A stretch of DNA of 64,000 nt. Source: Immundisolibacter sp049322795. GTDB lineage: Bacteria; Pseudomonadota; Gammaproteobacteria; Immundisolibacterales; Immundisolibacteraceae. Numbering within the stretch: the first letter of the stretch is position 1; each line of letters opens with the position of its first letter. The stretch is from positions 1-64,000 of the forward strand of contig JBMOQH010000007.1 in the NCBI GenBank assembly GCA_049322795.1, given 5' to 3'. The notes under the pieces are model-generated. The model did no database searches. It was not told the origin of the DNA and saw only the letters and a program-made list of their open reading frames with translations. A program made the position numbers and the translations under genes. Of this stretch, positions 51,178-61,263 are shown piece after piece.

Positions 51178-51501
51178 TCAGGCGACCGCGCCGCGGCTCG
51201 CCCGGCTTGCCCAGCCCAGCACCTGCTGCACATCGCTCAGGTGGGCGCTGCCGTCGTCGAAGCCGTCGCCGGTGTCGCACACATCGCTGTCGAGGACGGC
51301 GACCGTTCCGGCCTCCAGATCGAGCCGGCGGCCGTTCGTCAGGCGTAGGGTGACAGCCGACTCGAGGGCGACCACCAGCATCTCGTCCGCGTGCACCGCG
51401 TCGCTGACCCGCAGCTCGCGGGTCTGTCCCAGCTCCGTGACCACGGTGATGCGGCCGACGGCGGAAACGACCGATCCGACCGTTTCTGCGACCTTTTCCA
51501 T
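51178..51501 (-). CDS. stand-alone adhesin retention-module protein
   Basis: A 107-residue protein resembling the N-terminal retention module of LapA/BapA-type giant adhesins: VGSVVSAVGRITVV at the start, a RELRVSDAVHADE middle, LRLTNGRRLDLEAG and AVLDSDVCDTGDGF. In adhesins this module anchors the protein in the outer-membrane secretin. Here it ends after the module with no repeats or RTX domain, so it may be a truncated adhesin, a fragment or a regulator by mimicry. ATG 51501 is chosen over an upstream start that adds unrelated residues. It is upstream of nothing but divergent or convergent neighbours. Confidence 0.65.
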   Translation of the reverse strand: MEKVAETVGSVVSAVGRITVVTELGQTRELRVSDAVHADEMLVVALESAVTLRLTNGRRLDLEAGTVAVLDSDVCDTGDGFDDGSAHLSDVQQVLGWASRASRGAVA

Positions 51502-51605
51502 TGTCCTGTCCCGTTTCATCTCGCCCGGGGGCGCTCTCGGCGAACTATGAGGGCACCGCACAAACCCGCGCTACTGGACCTTGGTTACGGTGGACCGGCG
51601 TTCGA

Positions 51606-52271
51606 TCAGTGCGAAGGCACTCCGACTCGGGCGCCGTTCTGCATGCGGCCGGTGATCAGCAGGGCCAACTGCAGGCGGTCCCTTACCCCCAGCTTGCCGA
51701 ACACGGAGCCCAGGTGGGCCTTGACCGTGCGCTCGGTAATGCCCAGGCGCTGCGCAATCACCTTGTTGCTGCAACCGCCGCCGACCTGCAGGGCAATCTG
51801 TTGCTCGCGGGCGGTCAGGGCGTCGAGGTCGACACTGCCGTCCGCATCCAACGGCGCCTGGGGCGGACTGCCCACCATCGCCACCAGGCGGTCGATCAGG
51901 CGCCGACCGATCCAGACCTCGCCCAGCTGCACGGTGTCGACGGCTTTGGCGAGCAGCCGGGGATCGATGTGAACGTTACAGTAGCCACGGGCACCCGACC
52001 GCAGGACAGCGATGCCCTCGTCGTCGTTGGGTTGATGACCCATCGCGATGATGCGGGTGCCCGGGCTGAAGGCGATCAGATCGGCAATGCCGGGCGCGCC
52101 GTGCAGATCGCGCAGGGCGAGATCGATGAGCAGCACGTCCGGCTGGCGGCCGGACAGCATGCCTTCCACCTCCTCGAGCTGCCGCACGCGCCGAATCAGG
52201 GTGCCGCGCCCGCCCAGAGCCGCCGCCCACCGATCCAGCAACGACGCATTGTCACTTGCCACCACGACCAT
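51606..52271 (-). CDS. LuxR-family response regulator with degenerate receiver
   Basis: A 221-residue regulator: receiver domain (1-120) and a C-terminal LuxR helix-turn-helix (LTAREQQIALQVGGGCSNKVIAQRLGI..., written in parts: LTAREQQIAL and CSNKVIAQRLGITERTVKAH). The phosphoacceptor Asp is likely D50 in LLIDLAL. The acidic pair is reduced to SD, the conserved Thr/Ser is replaced near IIAMG, and the conserved Lys is absent from GYCNVHI. Phosphorylation may be weak. The start at ATG 52271 is chosen because residues upstream of it derive from the repeat element region. The retention-module gene is 104 bp downstream. Confidence 0.78.
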   Translation of the reverse strand: MVVVASDNASLLDRWAAALGGRGTLIRRVRQLEEVEGMLSGRQPDVLLIDLALRDLHGAPGIADLIAFSPGTRIIAMGHQPNDDEGIAVLRSGARGYCNVHIDPRLLAKAVDTVQLGEVWIGRRLIDRLVAMVGSPPQAPLDADGSVDLDALTAREQQIALQVGGGCSNKVIAQRLGITERTVKAHLGSVFGKLGVRDRLQLALLITGRMQNGARVGVPSH

Positions 52272-52383
52272 AGGTCTGCCCCGTTCTTGTTCCCTCACCC
52301 AGGTCATCACCCGCCGGGGGTGGACCTCAACCGCCTGTATCGGCAGGCGCCGAACGAACTTGAGGCGGCAAGGGCGCCATGTA

Positions 52384-52525
52384 AGCGCTGATTCATTCAG
52401 CGCCTCCCATCCGGGGCAGGACGCCCCGCCCTGGATCAATGGCGAGCCGTTGATTCAGCTCGCCGCATCGCGGGCGTGCACAGCGATGCGGCGGGCTGAA
52501 AAATCCCGGGGACGGGGTTTTTCAG
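52384..52525 (+). repeat. five-hairpin interspersed element, copy 4
   Basis: A complete copy on the plus strand. Hairpins: GCGCTGA/TCAGCGC; CGGGGC, loop AGGAC, GCCCCG; TGGATCAA/TTGATTCA (with a G-T wobble replacing a pair of copy 2); GCATCGC, loop GGGCGTGCACA, GCGATGC; GCTGAAAAATCCC/GGGGTTTTTCAGC. It lies between the LuxR gene and the MTI phosphorylase stop, eight bases from the latter, reversed relative to that gene. Confidence 0.85.
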
Positions 52526-52532
52526 CATGTCG

Positions 52533-53282
52533 CTATGACTCGCCGTGATCCGCCAGGCGCGGCAAGGCCGCCAGCAGCAGGTGCTGGGCGGTGCCGATGC
52601 CGGCGGCGAGGTGCTGCTCGATCTCGGCCAGCAGGCCGATGGCGCCGCGCCCGGCGGCCCGATTGGCCACCACGGCGAGACAGGCATACGGCAGCGCGAT
52701 CTCGCGGGCCAGCGCCGCTTCCGGCATGCCGGTCATGCCGACGATATGGCAGCCGTCGCGTTCGAGGCGGTCGATCTCGGCCCGGGTTTCCAGGCGCGGG
52801 CCTTGCGTGGCGGCGTAGGTGGCGCCGTCGATGAGTTCGATACCGGCCGCTGCGGCGGTTTGAAGCATCACACTGCGCAACACCGGGTCGTAGGGTTCGG
52901 TGAATTCGACGTGCTCGACACGGCCATCGCCACCGTCAAAAAAGGTCGCCTCGCGACCGTGGGTGTAGTCGACGATCTGATCCGGCAGCACCAGCGCGCC
53001 GGGTGCGATGTGGGACGGAATCGAGCCCACCGTGGCCACGGCGATGACCGCGCGCGCCCCGGCGGCCTTGAGCGCCCACAGGTTCGCGCGGTAGTTGATG
53101 CGGTGCGGCGGCAATCCATGATCGGCCCCGTGGCGAGGCAGGAAACACACCTCCACGCCATCGATGCCCCCCCGCAACAGCGGCGCCGCGGGAGCGCCAT
53201 AAGGCGTGACGACCGCCTCCGGAACCAGCGCGCCGAGCTGCGGCCAGCGGTCGAGACCCGAGCCGCCGAGGATGGCGATCAC
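52533..53282 (-). CDS. S-methyl-5'-thioinosine phosphorylase (MTAP family)
   Basis: A 249-residue purine phosphorylase. GGSGLDRW (phosphate loop), RHGADHGLPPHRINYRANLW (written as RHGADHGLPPHRIN and YRANLW), QGPRLETRAEI and VGMTGMPEAALARE are typical of the MTAP/PNP family. The short size and the overlap with a hypoxanthine phosphoribosyltransferase gene fit the MTIP type of gammaproteobacteria, which splits methylthioinosine into hypoxanthine and methylthioribose 1-phosphate. The GTG start at 53282 overlaps the upstream stop in a GTGA junction. Confidence 0.85.
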   Translation of the reverse strand: MIAILGGSGLDRWPQLGALVPEAVVTPYGAPAAPLLRGGIDGVEVCFLPRHGADHGLPPHRINYRANLWALKAAGARAVIAVATVGSIPSHIAPGALVLPDQIVDYTHGREATFFDGGDGRVEHVEFTEPYDPVLRSVMLQTAAAAGIELIDGATYAATQGPRLETRAEIDRLERDGCHIVGMTGMPEAALAREIALPYACLAVVANRAAGRGAIGLLAEIEQHLAAGIGTAQHLLLAALPRLADHGES

Positions 53283-53845
53283 GTGCCCGCCACCGCGTAG
53301 ATGCCGGGCGCGTTGCGCAGATAACCCTTGTAGTCCATGCCCCAGCCGAACAGGTAGCGATCGGGCGCCGTCAGACCCACGAAATCGGCCTCGATCGGCG
53401 CCTCGCGCCGGCATTGCTTGTCGACCAGCACCAGCGTGTGCACGCCGGCGGCGCCTTCGCGGCGGCAAAAATCGACCAGCGCCGCGAGCGTGACGCCGCG
53501 GTCGAGCACGTCGTCCACGATCAGCACCTGCCGGCCGACGAGCGACGTGCTCGGAATCACCTTCCAGGCCAGCTCGCCGCCCGCCAGCGCCCCCGCGTAG
53601 CGCGTGGCGTGCACGTAGTCGAGCTCGAGCGGGAAATCGAGCAGCGGCAGCAGCTGACCGGCCAGCACCACGCCGCCGGTCATCGGACACAGCACCAGCG
53701 GGTTGCGGCCCGCCAACACGGCGCCGACCTCGCCGGCCAGGCGGCGCACCGCGGCCTGCACGGCGGCGCCGTCGTGCAAACACTCGGCGGCTTGATAGAC
53801 CGCCCAGGCTTCGGCGGCCAGCGCGTCGCTCAGCCCGTCGCTCAC
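53279..53845 (-). CDS. hypoxanthine(-guanine) phosphoribosyltransferase
   Basis: A 188-residue PRTase of the HGPRT-like type without the N-terminal hood of eukaryotic enzymes. The PRPP-binding motif is VLIVDDVLDRGVTLA (about 108-122), preceded by the LCPMTGGVVLAG segment. It converts hypoxanthine, here supplied by the overlapping MTI phosphorylase, to IMP. The GTG start at 53845 overlaps the galU stop by 4 bp. Confidence 0.92.
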   Translation of the reverse strand: MSDGLSDALAAEAWAVYQAAECLHDGAAVQAAVRRLAGEVGAVLAGRNPLVLCPMTGGVVLAGQLLPLLDFPLELDYVHATRYAGALAGGELAWKVIPSTSLVGRQVLIVDDVLDRGVTLAALVDFCRREGAAGVHTLVLVDKQCRREAPIEADFVGLTAPDRYLFGWGMDYKGYLRNAPGIYAVAGT

Positions 53846-54759
53846 CGGCGCGGCTCGAAGCCCTGGCCGGCGCGCGCGAGCAGGAATTCCTTGAACTCGA
53901 CGCCGAGTTCCGGGTGACGCAGGCCGTACTCGATGGTCGCCTCGAGGTAACCGAGCTTGCTGCCGCAGTCGTAGCGGTGGCCGGGGATGTCGTAAGCGAA
54001 CAGGCGCTCGTACTTGATGAGTTCGGCCAGCGCATCGGTGAGCTGGATTTCGCCGCCGGCGCCGTGCTGCGTCGAGCGCAGCAGGTCGAACACGCGCGGC
54101 GTGAGCACGTAGCGGCCGACCACGCCGAGGTTGGACGGCGCGTCCTCGGGCGCCGGCTTCTCGACGATATCGTCCACCTCGTGCAGGCCGTCGCCCAGGC
54201 TGCGTGGCTTGACCACGCCGTAGCGACGCGAGTACTCCACCGGAATCTGCTCGACGCCGATGATGCTGGCGCCCCGCTCGTGGTAGACGTCGATCATGTC
54301 CTTCAGGCACGTGGCCGTGTGCAGGCCCGGATCGCGAGCGGCGATCAGGTCGTCCGCCAGCAGCACCGCGAAGGGCGCGTCACCCACCACGGGCGCCGCG
54401 CACAGCACGGCGTGGCCGAGACCGAGCGGCGCCGCCTGGCGGATGTAGATGCAGGTCACGTTCGGCGGCACGATGTTGCGCACCACCTTCAGCATGTCCT
54501 GCTTGCCGCTTTTCTCGAGCGTGGTCTCCAGCTCGTACGCGGTGTCGAAATGGTCCGGGATGGCGCGCTTGCTGCGGCCGTTGATGAACACCAGCTCGGT
54601 GATGCCGGCCGCGACCGCTTCTTCCACCGCGTACTGGATCAGCGGCTTGTCCACCACCGGCAGCATTTCCTTCGGATTCGCCTTGGTGGCCGGCAGAAAG
54701 CGCGTGCCGAGGCCGGCGACGGGGAACACGGCTTTGGTGACTCGTTTTATGGCCGTCAT
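53842..54759 (-). CDS. galU: UTP-glucose-1-phosphate uridylyltransferase
   Basis: A 305-residue GalU. The nucleotide loop GLGTRFLPATKANPKEML (about 17-34), PLGLGHAVLCA and the GVVKPRSLGDG segment are diagnostic. It makes UDP-glucose for polysaccharide and LPS synthesis, consistent with the glycan genes nearby. Its stop overlaps the HPRT start. Upstream is a 130-bp gap with a large inverted repeat (54817-54879). Confidence 0.96.
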   Translation of the reverse strand: MTAIKRVTKAVFPVAGLGTRFLPATKANPKEMLPVVDKPLIQYAVEEAVAAGITELVFINGRSKRAIPDHFDTAYELETTLEKSGKQDMLKVVRNIVPPNVTCIYIRQAAPLGLGHAVLCAAPVVGDAPFAVLLADDLIAARDPGLHTATCLKDMIDVYHERGASIIGVEQIPVEYSRRYGVVKPRSLGDGLHEVDDIVEKPAPEDAPSNLGVVGRYVLTPRVFDLLRSTQHGAGGEIQLTDALAELIKYERLFAYDIPGHRYDCGSKLGYLEATIEYGLRHPELGVEFKEFLLARAGQGFEPRR

Positions 54760-54799
54760 GGGCGGCTGACTCCTGATGATTCGGGTAATCCGGTTCGTC

Positions 54800-54879
54800 C
54801 CGGGCCGGCGGCCCGGCGAGGGTCGTGGCGTTCAGCAAATTGCAGGCCAGCACCGACGACTGGCGCGCAACGACCCTCG
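54800..54879. repeat. nested inverted repeats between speE and galU
   Basis: CCGGGCC/GGCCCGG (54801-54817) is followed by a long-range inverted repeat: CGAGGGTCGT (54817-54826) pairs with ACGACCCTCG (54870-54879). The gap lies between the spermidine synthase stop and galU start. It could be a structured leader, terminator or a regulator site; nothing else is seen. Confidence 0.4.
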
Positions 54880-54889
54880 GCCAGTCGGT

Positions 54890-55729
54890 TCAGGCGGTCA
54901 TGAAACGCGCCGGCGTCAGCGCGCCGCGGTGCCTTGCCGCGTGGTAGTAGCGGCCGGCGAACGGCGGCTGCGCGTCGCCCTCGCCGCGGAACCGGCTCGC
55001 CGAGCCGTCGCGCGCGCCAATCGTCACGCTCCACCAGCCGGACGGGTAGGTGCACTGCGGGAAGTCGACCGTGGCGACGTCGTTGAAGCCGGCGGCCCTG
55101 AGGTCCCGCTGCATGGCGCGGATCAGGTCGGCATGGAACAGCGGCGACTCGCTTTGCGCCGCCAGCACGCCGCCGGTGGCGAGCGCGCGCTGGCAGTTGC
55201 GGTAGAAATCGACGCTGAACAGGCCCTGCGCCGGACCGACGGGGTCGGTGGAGTCGATCAGGATCACGTCGTAGCTGCCGGGCTCGGCATCCGCCACCCA
55301 GGCGATGCCGTCCTGAAAGTACAGCCGCGCGCGCGGGTCGAAGCTCGCCGCGTGCAGCGTCGGGAAGTGGATGGCGGCGGCCTCGGTGACCGCCTGGTCG
55401 AGCTCGACCATGTCCACCTGCTCGACGCTGTCGTGCTTGAGCACCTCGCGCAGGGTGCCACAGTCGCCGCCGCCGATGATCAGCACCCGTTTGGGCTCCG
55501 CGTGCGTGAACAGCGCCGGGTGCACCAGCATCTCGTGGTACACGAACTCGTCGCGCTCGGTCACCATCACCAGGCCGTCCAGCGTCATCAGCTTGCCGAA
55601 GCGCGTGGTCTCGAACACCTCGACGCGCTGGTACGGCGACTGGAAATCATGGACTTTTTCCTTGATCTCCAGCGAGATGGCACTGCCCTCGCCGGCCCAC
55701 TGCTCGGTGTACCAGGTCTCGTCCAGCAT
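54890..55729 (-). CDS. speE: spermidine synthase (polyamine aminopropyltransferase)
   Basis: A 279-residue aminopropyltransferase. The decarboxylated-SAM loop is IIGGGDCGTLREVLKH (about 82-97), followed by VDMVELD, and the catalytic Asp region is ILIDSTDPVGPAQGLF. The LIDSTDP variant is normal for bacterial SpeE. It adds aminopropyl groups to putrescine or agmatine. It is 3 bp after the pyruvoyl-dependent arginine decarboxylase gene, so the agmatine route to polyamines is likely. SAM decarboxylase is not in the window. Confidence 0.92.
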   Translation of the reverse strand: MLDETWYTEQWAGEGSAISLEIKEKVHDFQSPYQRVEVFETTRFGKLMTLDGLVMVTERDEFVYHEMLVHPALFTHAEPKRVLIIGGGDCGTLREVLKHDSVEQVDMVELDQAVTEAAAIHFPTLHAASFDPRARLYFQDGIAWVADAEPGSYDVILIDSTDPVGPAQGLFSVDFYRNCQRALATGGVLAAQSESPLFHADLIRAMQRDLRAAGFNDVATVDFPQCTYPSGWWSVTIGARDGSASRFRGEGDAQPPFAGRYYHAARHRGALTPARFMTA

Positions 55730-55732
55730 GGC

Positions 55733-56215
55733 TCAGGCTCCGTGGTGCCACAGCACGACGGCGGCGAACACGCAGCCGATCTTCTCGACCTGCATGTCGA
55801 TGGCCATCGACTTCAGTTCGCGGATTTCCCAGCCGCGCATCTTCATGCCCTCCTCGGCCATGCGCCGCACCACGCGCTCGGCGTCCTCGCGGTGGCCGTG
55901 GGAGTGGTATTCCATGATCAGGCCGGGCTTGGCCGGGTCGTGCGTCCAGGCGGCCGCCACGGCGGCGCAGATCATCGAGCCCGGGATGTCCGACTCCATG
56001 GCCGCGTAGGCGATCGGCACCAGCGCGCCCGGCGGCAGCTTCATGTCGGCCACCGCGACCTCGCGCGTCGCCGGCGGCACGATGGACGACATCTTGACCA
56101 GGTTGGTGTTGCCGACGCCGGCGTCCAGCAGCGCGCCGTCGAAGGCGTTCAGCGGCGTGAAGCCCTCGCTGCGGCCGGACACGAAAGCGTGCAGGGTGGG
56201 GGTCTGGGTGATCAT
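55733..56215 (-). CDS. pdaD: pyruvoyl-dependent arginine decarboxylase
   Basis: A 160-residue PvlArgDC, normally known from archaea and scattered bacteria. The self-cleavage site is LVKMSSIVPP: Ser43-Ser44 would split to beta and alpha chains with the pyruvoyl group at residue 44. Other signatures are FDGALLDAGVGNTN and YHSHGHREDAERVV. It makes agmatine from arginine without PLP. It sits directly upstream of speE. The ATG at 56215 is used because it begins the normal domain. Confidence 0.9.
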   Translation of the reverse strand: MITQTPTLHAFVSGRSEGFTPLNAFDGALLDAGVGNTNLVKMSSIVPPATREVAVADMKLPPGALVPIAYAAMESDIPGSMICAAVAAAWTHDPAKPGLIMEYHSHGHREDAERVVRRMAEEGMKMRGWEIRELKSMAIDMQVEKIGCVFAAVVLWHHGA

Positions 56216-56279
56216 GGCGGCGCGGTCTCCGAAGGGGTCAAGACAGAAAAGTGTGTGAACGCAATGTGGCGCCCGTGCG

Positions 56280-56927
56280 TCAGGGATTGCGCAACTCGAG
56301 CAGCATGGTGTTGATGCGCGCGCCGTGCAGCTGCCGCTGGGCGGCATCGGCCTCGGGGCGGCTCGCGAACGGGCCGACGCGGATGCGGTGCCAGGTCTCG
56401 CCGTTCACGGTGACCGGCTGCACCTGCGCCGCCATGCCCTGCAGGGCGAGGCTCGCGCGCAGGCGCTCGGCGTCGGCGGCATTGCGCGACGAGCCGGCCT
56501 GCAGGATGTAACGACCGCCGCCCGCAGGTGGCGGTGGCGCCAACGGTTCGGCCGGCGGCAAGGCAGGCGGCGGCGCGCCGGCAGCGCCCGGTGCCGGCTT
56601 GCCCGGCAGTGCCTGCGGCGGCGCTTGCAGCGCCGGCGGCACGGTGGCCTGGCGCGCGTCGCCGGCCGGCTGATCCGACACCGGCACTTCGAGTTCCGGC
56701 AGGATGGTGTAGAACTCGAACTTCGGCTTGGGGCCGGCGCTGGCCTTGGCCTGCGCTGGCGCCGACTTGGTGAACTCGGGCCCTTGCGTGGCGGACGGCT
56801 GCGGGCTCAGCACGGCAAAGTAAAAAACCGCCGCCGCCAGCGCCCCGCTGGCGATGCCGGTGAAAAATCCGCGCACCCAGGCACCCGCACCGCCCTTGCG
56901 CTGCGCACCACGCCGCTTGGTCGCCAC
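56280..56927 (-). CDS. SPOR-domain membrane protein
   Basis: A 215-residue bitopic protein. A short basic cytosolic start (TKRRGAQRKGG) precedes one membrane helix (about 20-42), a long Pro/Ala-rich linker, and a C-terminal SPOR domain (about 140-210: YILQAGSSRNAADAERLRA...written as YILQAGSSRNAADAERLR, IRVGPFASRPEAD). It should bind denuded peptidoglycan at the septum, as in FtsN-like proteins. The GTG start at 56927 overlaps the argS stop (TAGTG). Confidence 0.9.
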   Translation of the reverse strand: MATKRRGAQRKGGAGAWVRGFFTGIASGALAAAVFYFAVLSPQPSATQGPEFTKSAPAQAKASAGPKPKFEFYTILPELEVPVSDQPAGDARQATVPPALQAPPQALPGKPAPGAAGAPPPALPPAEPLAPPPPAGGGRYILQAGSSRNAADAERLRASLALQGMAAQVQPVTVNGETWHRIRVGPFASRPEADAAQRQLHGARINTMLLELRNP

Positions 56928-58702
56928 TACATCTGCTCCGGGGCCGACACGCCGAGCAGGGCCAGCCCGTTGCGCAGCACCTGGCGCACCGCCAGCACCA
57001 GCGTCAGGCGCGCGTTGCGCAGCGCCGCGTCGTCCACCAGGAACGGGTGGTTGTTGTAGTAGGCATGGAACTGACCGGCGAGATCCCGCAGGTAATAGGC
57101 GATCTGGTGCGGCTCGTGGGCCAGTGCGGCCGCCTCGATCAGCTCCGGGTAGCGCGCCAGCAGGGCGGCAAGCTCGGTCTCCGGGTGCTCCGCCAGGGCG
57201 GCGAGCGCCCCGGCCGACGGCTGCTCGTACTTCAGGCCCCGCTCGGCGAGCTGGCGCAGCACGGCGCCGATGCGCGCGTGCGCGTACTGCACGTAGTAGA
57301 CCGGGTTGTCGTTGCTGTTCGAGCGCGCCAGCTCGAGGTCGAAGTCGAGGTGCTGGTCGCCCTTGCGCAGCACGTAGAAGAACCGCGCCGCGTCGCTGCC
57401 CACCTCGTCGCGCAGCGCCCGCAGGGTCACGAACTCGCCGCTGCGGGTGGACATGGAAACCTTCTCGAGACCCCGGTACAGCACCGCGAACTGCACCAGC
57501 AGCACGGTCAGCGCCTTGTCGTCGCCGTGCAGGGCACGCAGCGAGGCGCGGATGCGATCGATGTAGCCGTGGTGGTCGGCGCCCCAGATGTCGATCAGGC
57601 GGTCGTAGCCGCGGCCGAGCTTGTCGAGGTGATAGGCGACGTCGCTCGCGAAATAGGTCGGCTCGCCGTTCTCGCGGATCACCACCCGGTCCTGGCGGTC
57701 GCCGAACGCGGTGGCGCGAAACCACCACGCGCCGTCCTTCTGGTACAGGTGATCGCCGGCGCGCAGGGCCTGCAGCGCGCGGTCGAGCGCGCCACTTTCG
57801 ACCAGGCTGCTCTCCCGGTACCAGCGATCGAAACTCACGCCGAACGCGGTCAGGTCATCGTCGATGTCGGCCAGGATGGTGTCGCAGCCGTGCCGGTGCA
57901 GGCGCCCATAGTCGACCAGACCGAGCAGGGTCTTGGCGCGCAGGATCAGGGCGTCCAGATACTGGTCGGCATCGCCGCCCGGCGCATCGTCGGGCAGACC
58001 GTCCAATACCGCCGCCGGCCGGCGGAAGGTGTCGGCTACCGTGCGCTCGAACTCGCCGGCGATGGCGTTCACGTAATCGCCGCGGTAACCGCCCGACGGA
58101 AAGGCGATGTCCTCGCCCTGGAACTGCAGGTACCGCAGCCACACGCTGACGGCGAGGATGTCCATCTGCCGGCCGGCGTCGTTGACGTAGTACTCGCGCT
58201 CGACCGCGAAGCCGGCCGCCGCCAGCAGGTTGGCGAGACTCGATCCGTACGCCGCGCCGCGGCCGTGGCCCACGTGCAGCGGCCCGGTCGGATTCGCCGA
58301 CACGAACTCCAGGTGCACCCGCTGCCCGGCGCCGACGCGGCTTTGGCCGTAGGCGTCGCCGGCGGCGAGCACGTCCAGCAGCACGCCGAGCTGCGCGCCC
58401 GGCTGCAGGTAAAAATTGATGAAACCCGGCCCGGCGACTTCCACCCGCGCCACGGCAGCGTTTTCCGGCAACGCCGCGACGATGCGCTCGGCCAGCGCCC
58501 GCGGCGCGCTGCGCGCCGCCTTGGCCAGCGTCAGCGCCACGTTGCTGGCGAAATCGCCATGGGTCTTGTCGCGCGTGCGCTCGATATGCACGTCGGCGAC
58601 GTCGGGCGTCGACGCGATCACGCCCTCCCGCTGCAAACGGGCGAGGGCATCGGCAACGAGCGATTGCAACAGCGGGCGCAAGGCGGCTTCCTGACGGGGC
58701 AC
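56927..58702 (-). CDS. argS: arginyl-tRNA synthetase
   Basis: A class I ArgRS of about 590 residues. The signature HVGHG in TGPLHVGHGRGAAYG is the HIGH motif, and SMSTRSGE stands at the KMSKS position. VEFVSANPTGPLHVG-like LEFVSANP and DIWGADHHGYIDR confirm it. The start is uncertain; GTG at 58702 begins near the usual N-terminus, while GTGs at 58717 and 58723 are also in frame. It charges tRNA-Arg. Its stop overlaps the SPOR gene by one base. Confidence 0.95.
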   Translation of the reverse strand: MPRQEAALRPLLQSLVADALARLQREGVIASTPDVADVHIERTRDKTHGDFASNVALTLAKAARSAPRALAERIVAALPENAAVARVEVAGPGFINFYLQPGAQLGVLLDVLAAGDAYGQSRVGAGQRVHLEFVSANPTGPLHVGHGRGAAYGSSLANLLAAAGFAVEREYYVNDAGRQMDILAVSVWLRYLQFQGEDIAFPSGGYRGDYVNAIAGEFERTVADTFRRPAAVLDGLPDDAPGGDADQYLDALILRAKTLLGLVDYGRLHRHGCDTILADIDDDLTAFGVSFDRWYRESSLVESGALDRALQALRAGDHLYQKDGAWWFRATAFGDRQDRVVIRENGEPTYFASDVAYHLDKLGRGYDRLIDIWGADHHGYIDRIRASLRALHGDDKALTVLLVQFAVLYRGLEKVSMSTRSGEFVTLRALRDEVGSDAARFFYVLRKGDQHLDFDLELARSNSNDNPVYYVQYAHARIGAVLRQLAERGLKYEQPSAGALAALAEHPETELAALLARYPELIEAAALAHEPHQIAYYLRDLAGQFHAYYNNHPFLVDDAALRNARLTLVLAVRQVLRNGLALLGVSAPEQM

Positions 58703-58869
58703 GGATGGGAACGGCACTGGCACGCGCCGGGGGCGCAGTTTAGCAAGTCGCCGACTGGGGCACCGGAGCCTGATGCAGTCGGATTTTGCGATTCGCTGGC
58801 TCACTGGACACGGCGAGGCCGCCCGGCGCCCGCCATCGCGAGGCGCAAGACTCAACGGAAGCCGTCCCC

Positions 58870-59307
58870 TCACACCCGCAGCAGAAACGTCACCGGGCCG
58901 TCGTTGGTGAGGCTGACCTGCATGTGGGCGCCGAAACGGCCGGTGGCGACATCGGCGTGCCGTTGCCGGGCGGCGTCCACCAGGGCATCGAACATCGCCT
59001 CGGCGGGCCGCGGCTCGGCGGCGCTGGTGAAGCTCGGCCGCCGGCCACGGTCGGTGTCGGCGGCGAGCGTGAACTGCGGCACCAGCAGCAGGCCGCCGCC
59101 GGTGTCGGCGAGGCTGCGGTTCATGCGGCCGTCCGCGTCATCGAACACGCGGTAGCCGAGCAGGCGCTCGGCCAGGCGCGTGGCCTGTACCAGGCCGTCG
59201 GCCGGCTGCACGCCGATCAGCACCAGCAGGCCAGGGCCGATCCGCCCCACGGTTTCGCCGGCCACTTCCACGCGGGCTTCGGTCACCCGCTGCAGCAGCC
59301 CCAGCAC
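58870..59307 (-). CDS. dtd: D-aminoacyl-tRNA deacylase
   Basis: A 145-residue DTD. LLQRVTEARVEV at the start, PQFTLAADT (usually SQFTL, here Pro for Ser) and NDGPVTFLL at the C-terminus are the family hallmarks. It removes D-amino acids and glycine from mischarged tRNA. It is followed by argS and preceded by typA with a 3-bp gap, so they form one translation-related group. Confidence 0.95.
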   Translation of the reverse strand: MLGLLQRVTEARVEVAGETVGRIGPGLLVLIGVQPADGLVQATRLAERLLGYRVFDDADGRMNRSLADTGGGLLLVPQFTLAADTDRGRRPSFTSAAEPRPAEAMFDALVDAARQRHADVATGRFGAHMQVSLTNDGPVTFLLRV

Positions 59308-59310
59308 GGC

Positions 59311-61146
<1,836 letters not shown>

Positions 61147-61263
61147 GAAGGACGGCCGGCGGCAAAAAGGCGGGGATTATAGCCGTGTGGACATGACCGG
61201 CCGGTTTCTTCTGCCGGCGGCCGCGTGCGGCCCGACATCAGGTGCGCCGGCGCGTGGTTCCCG

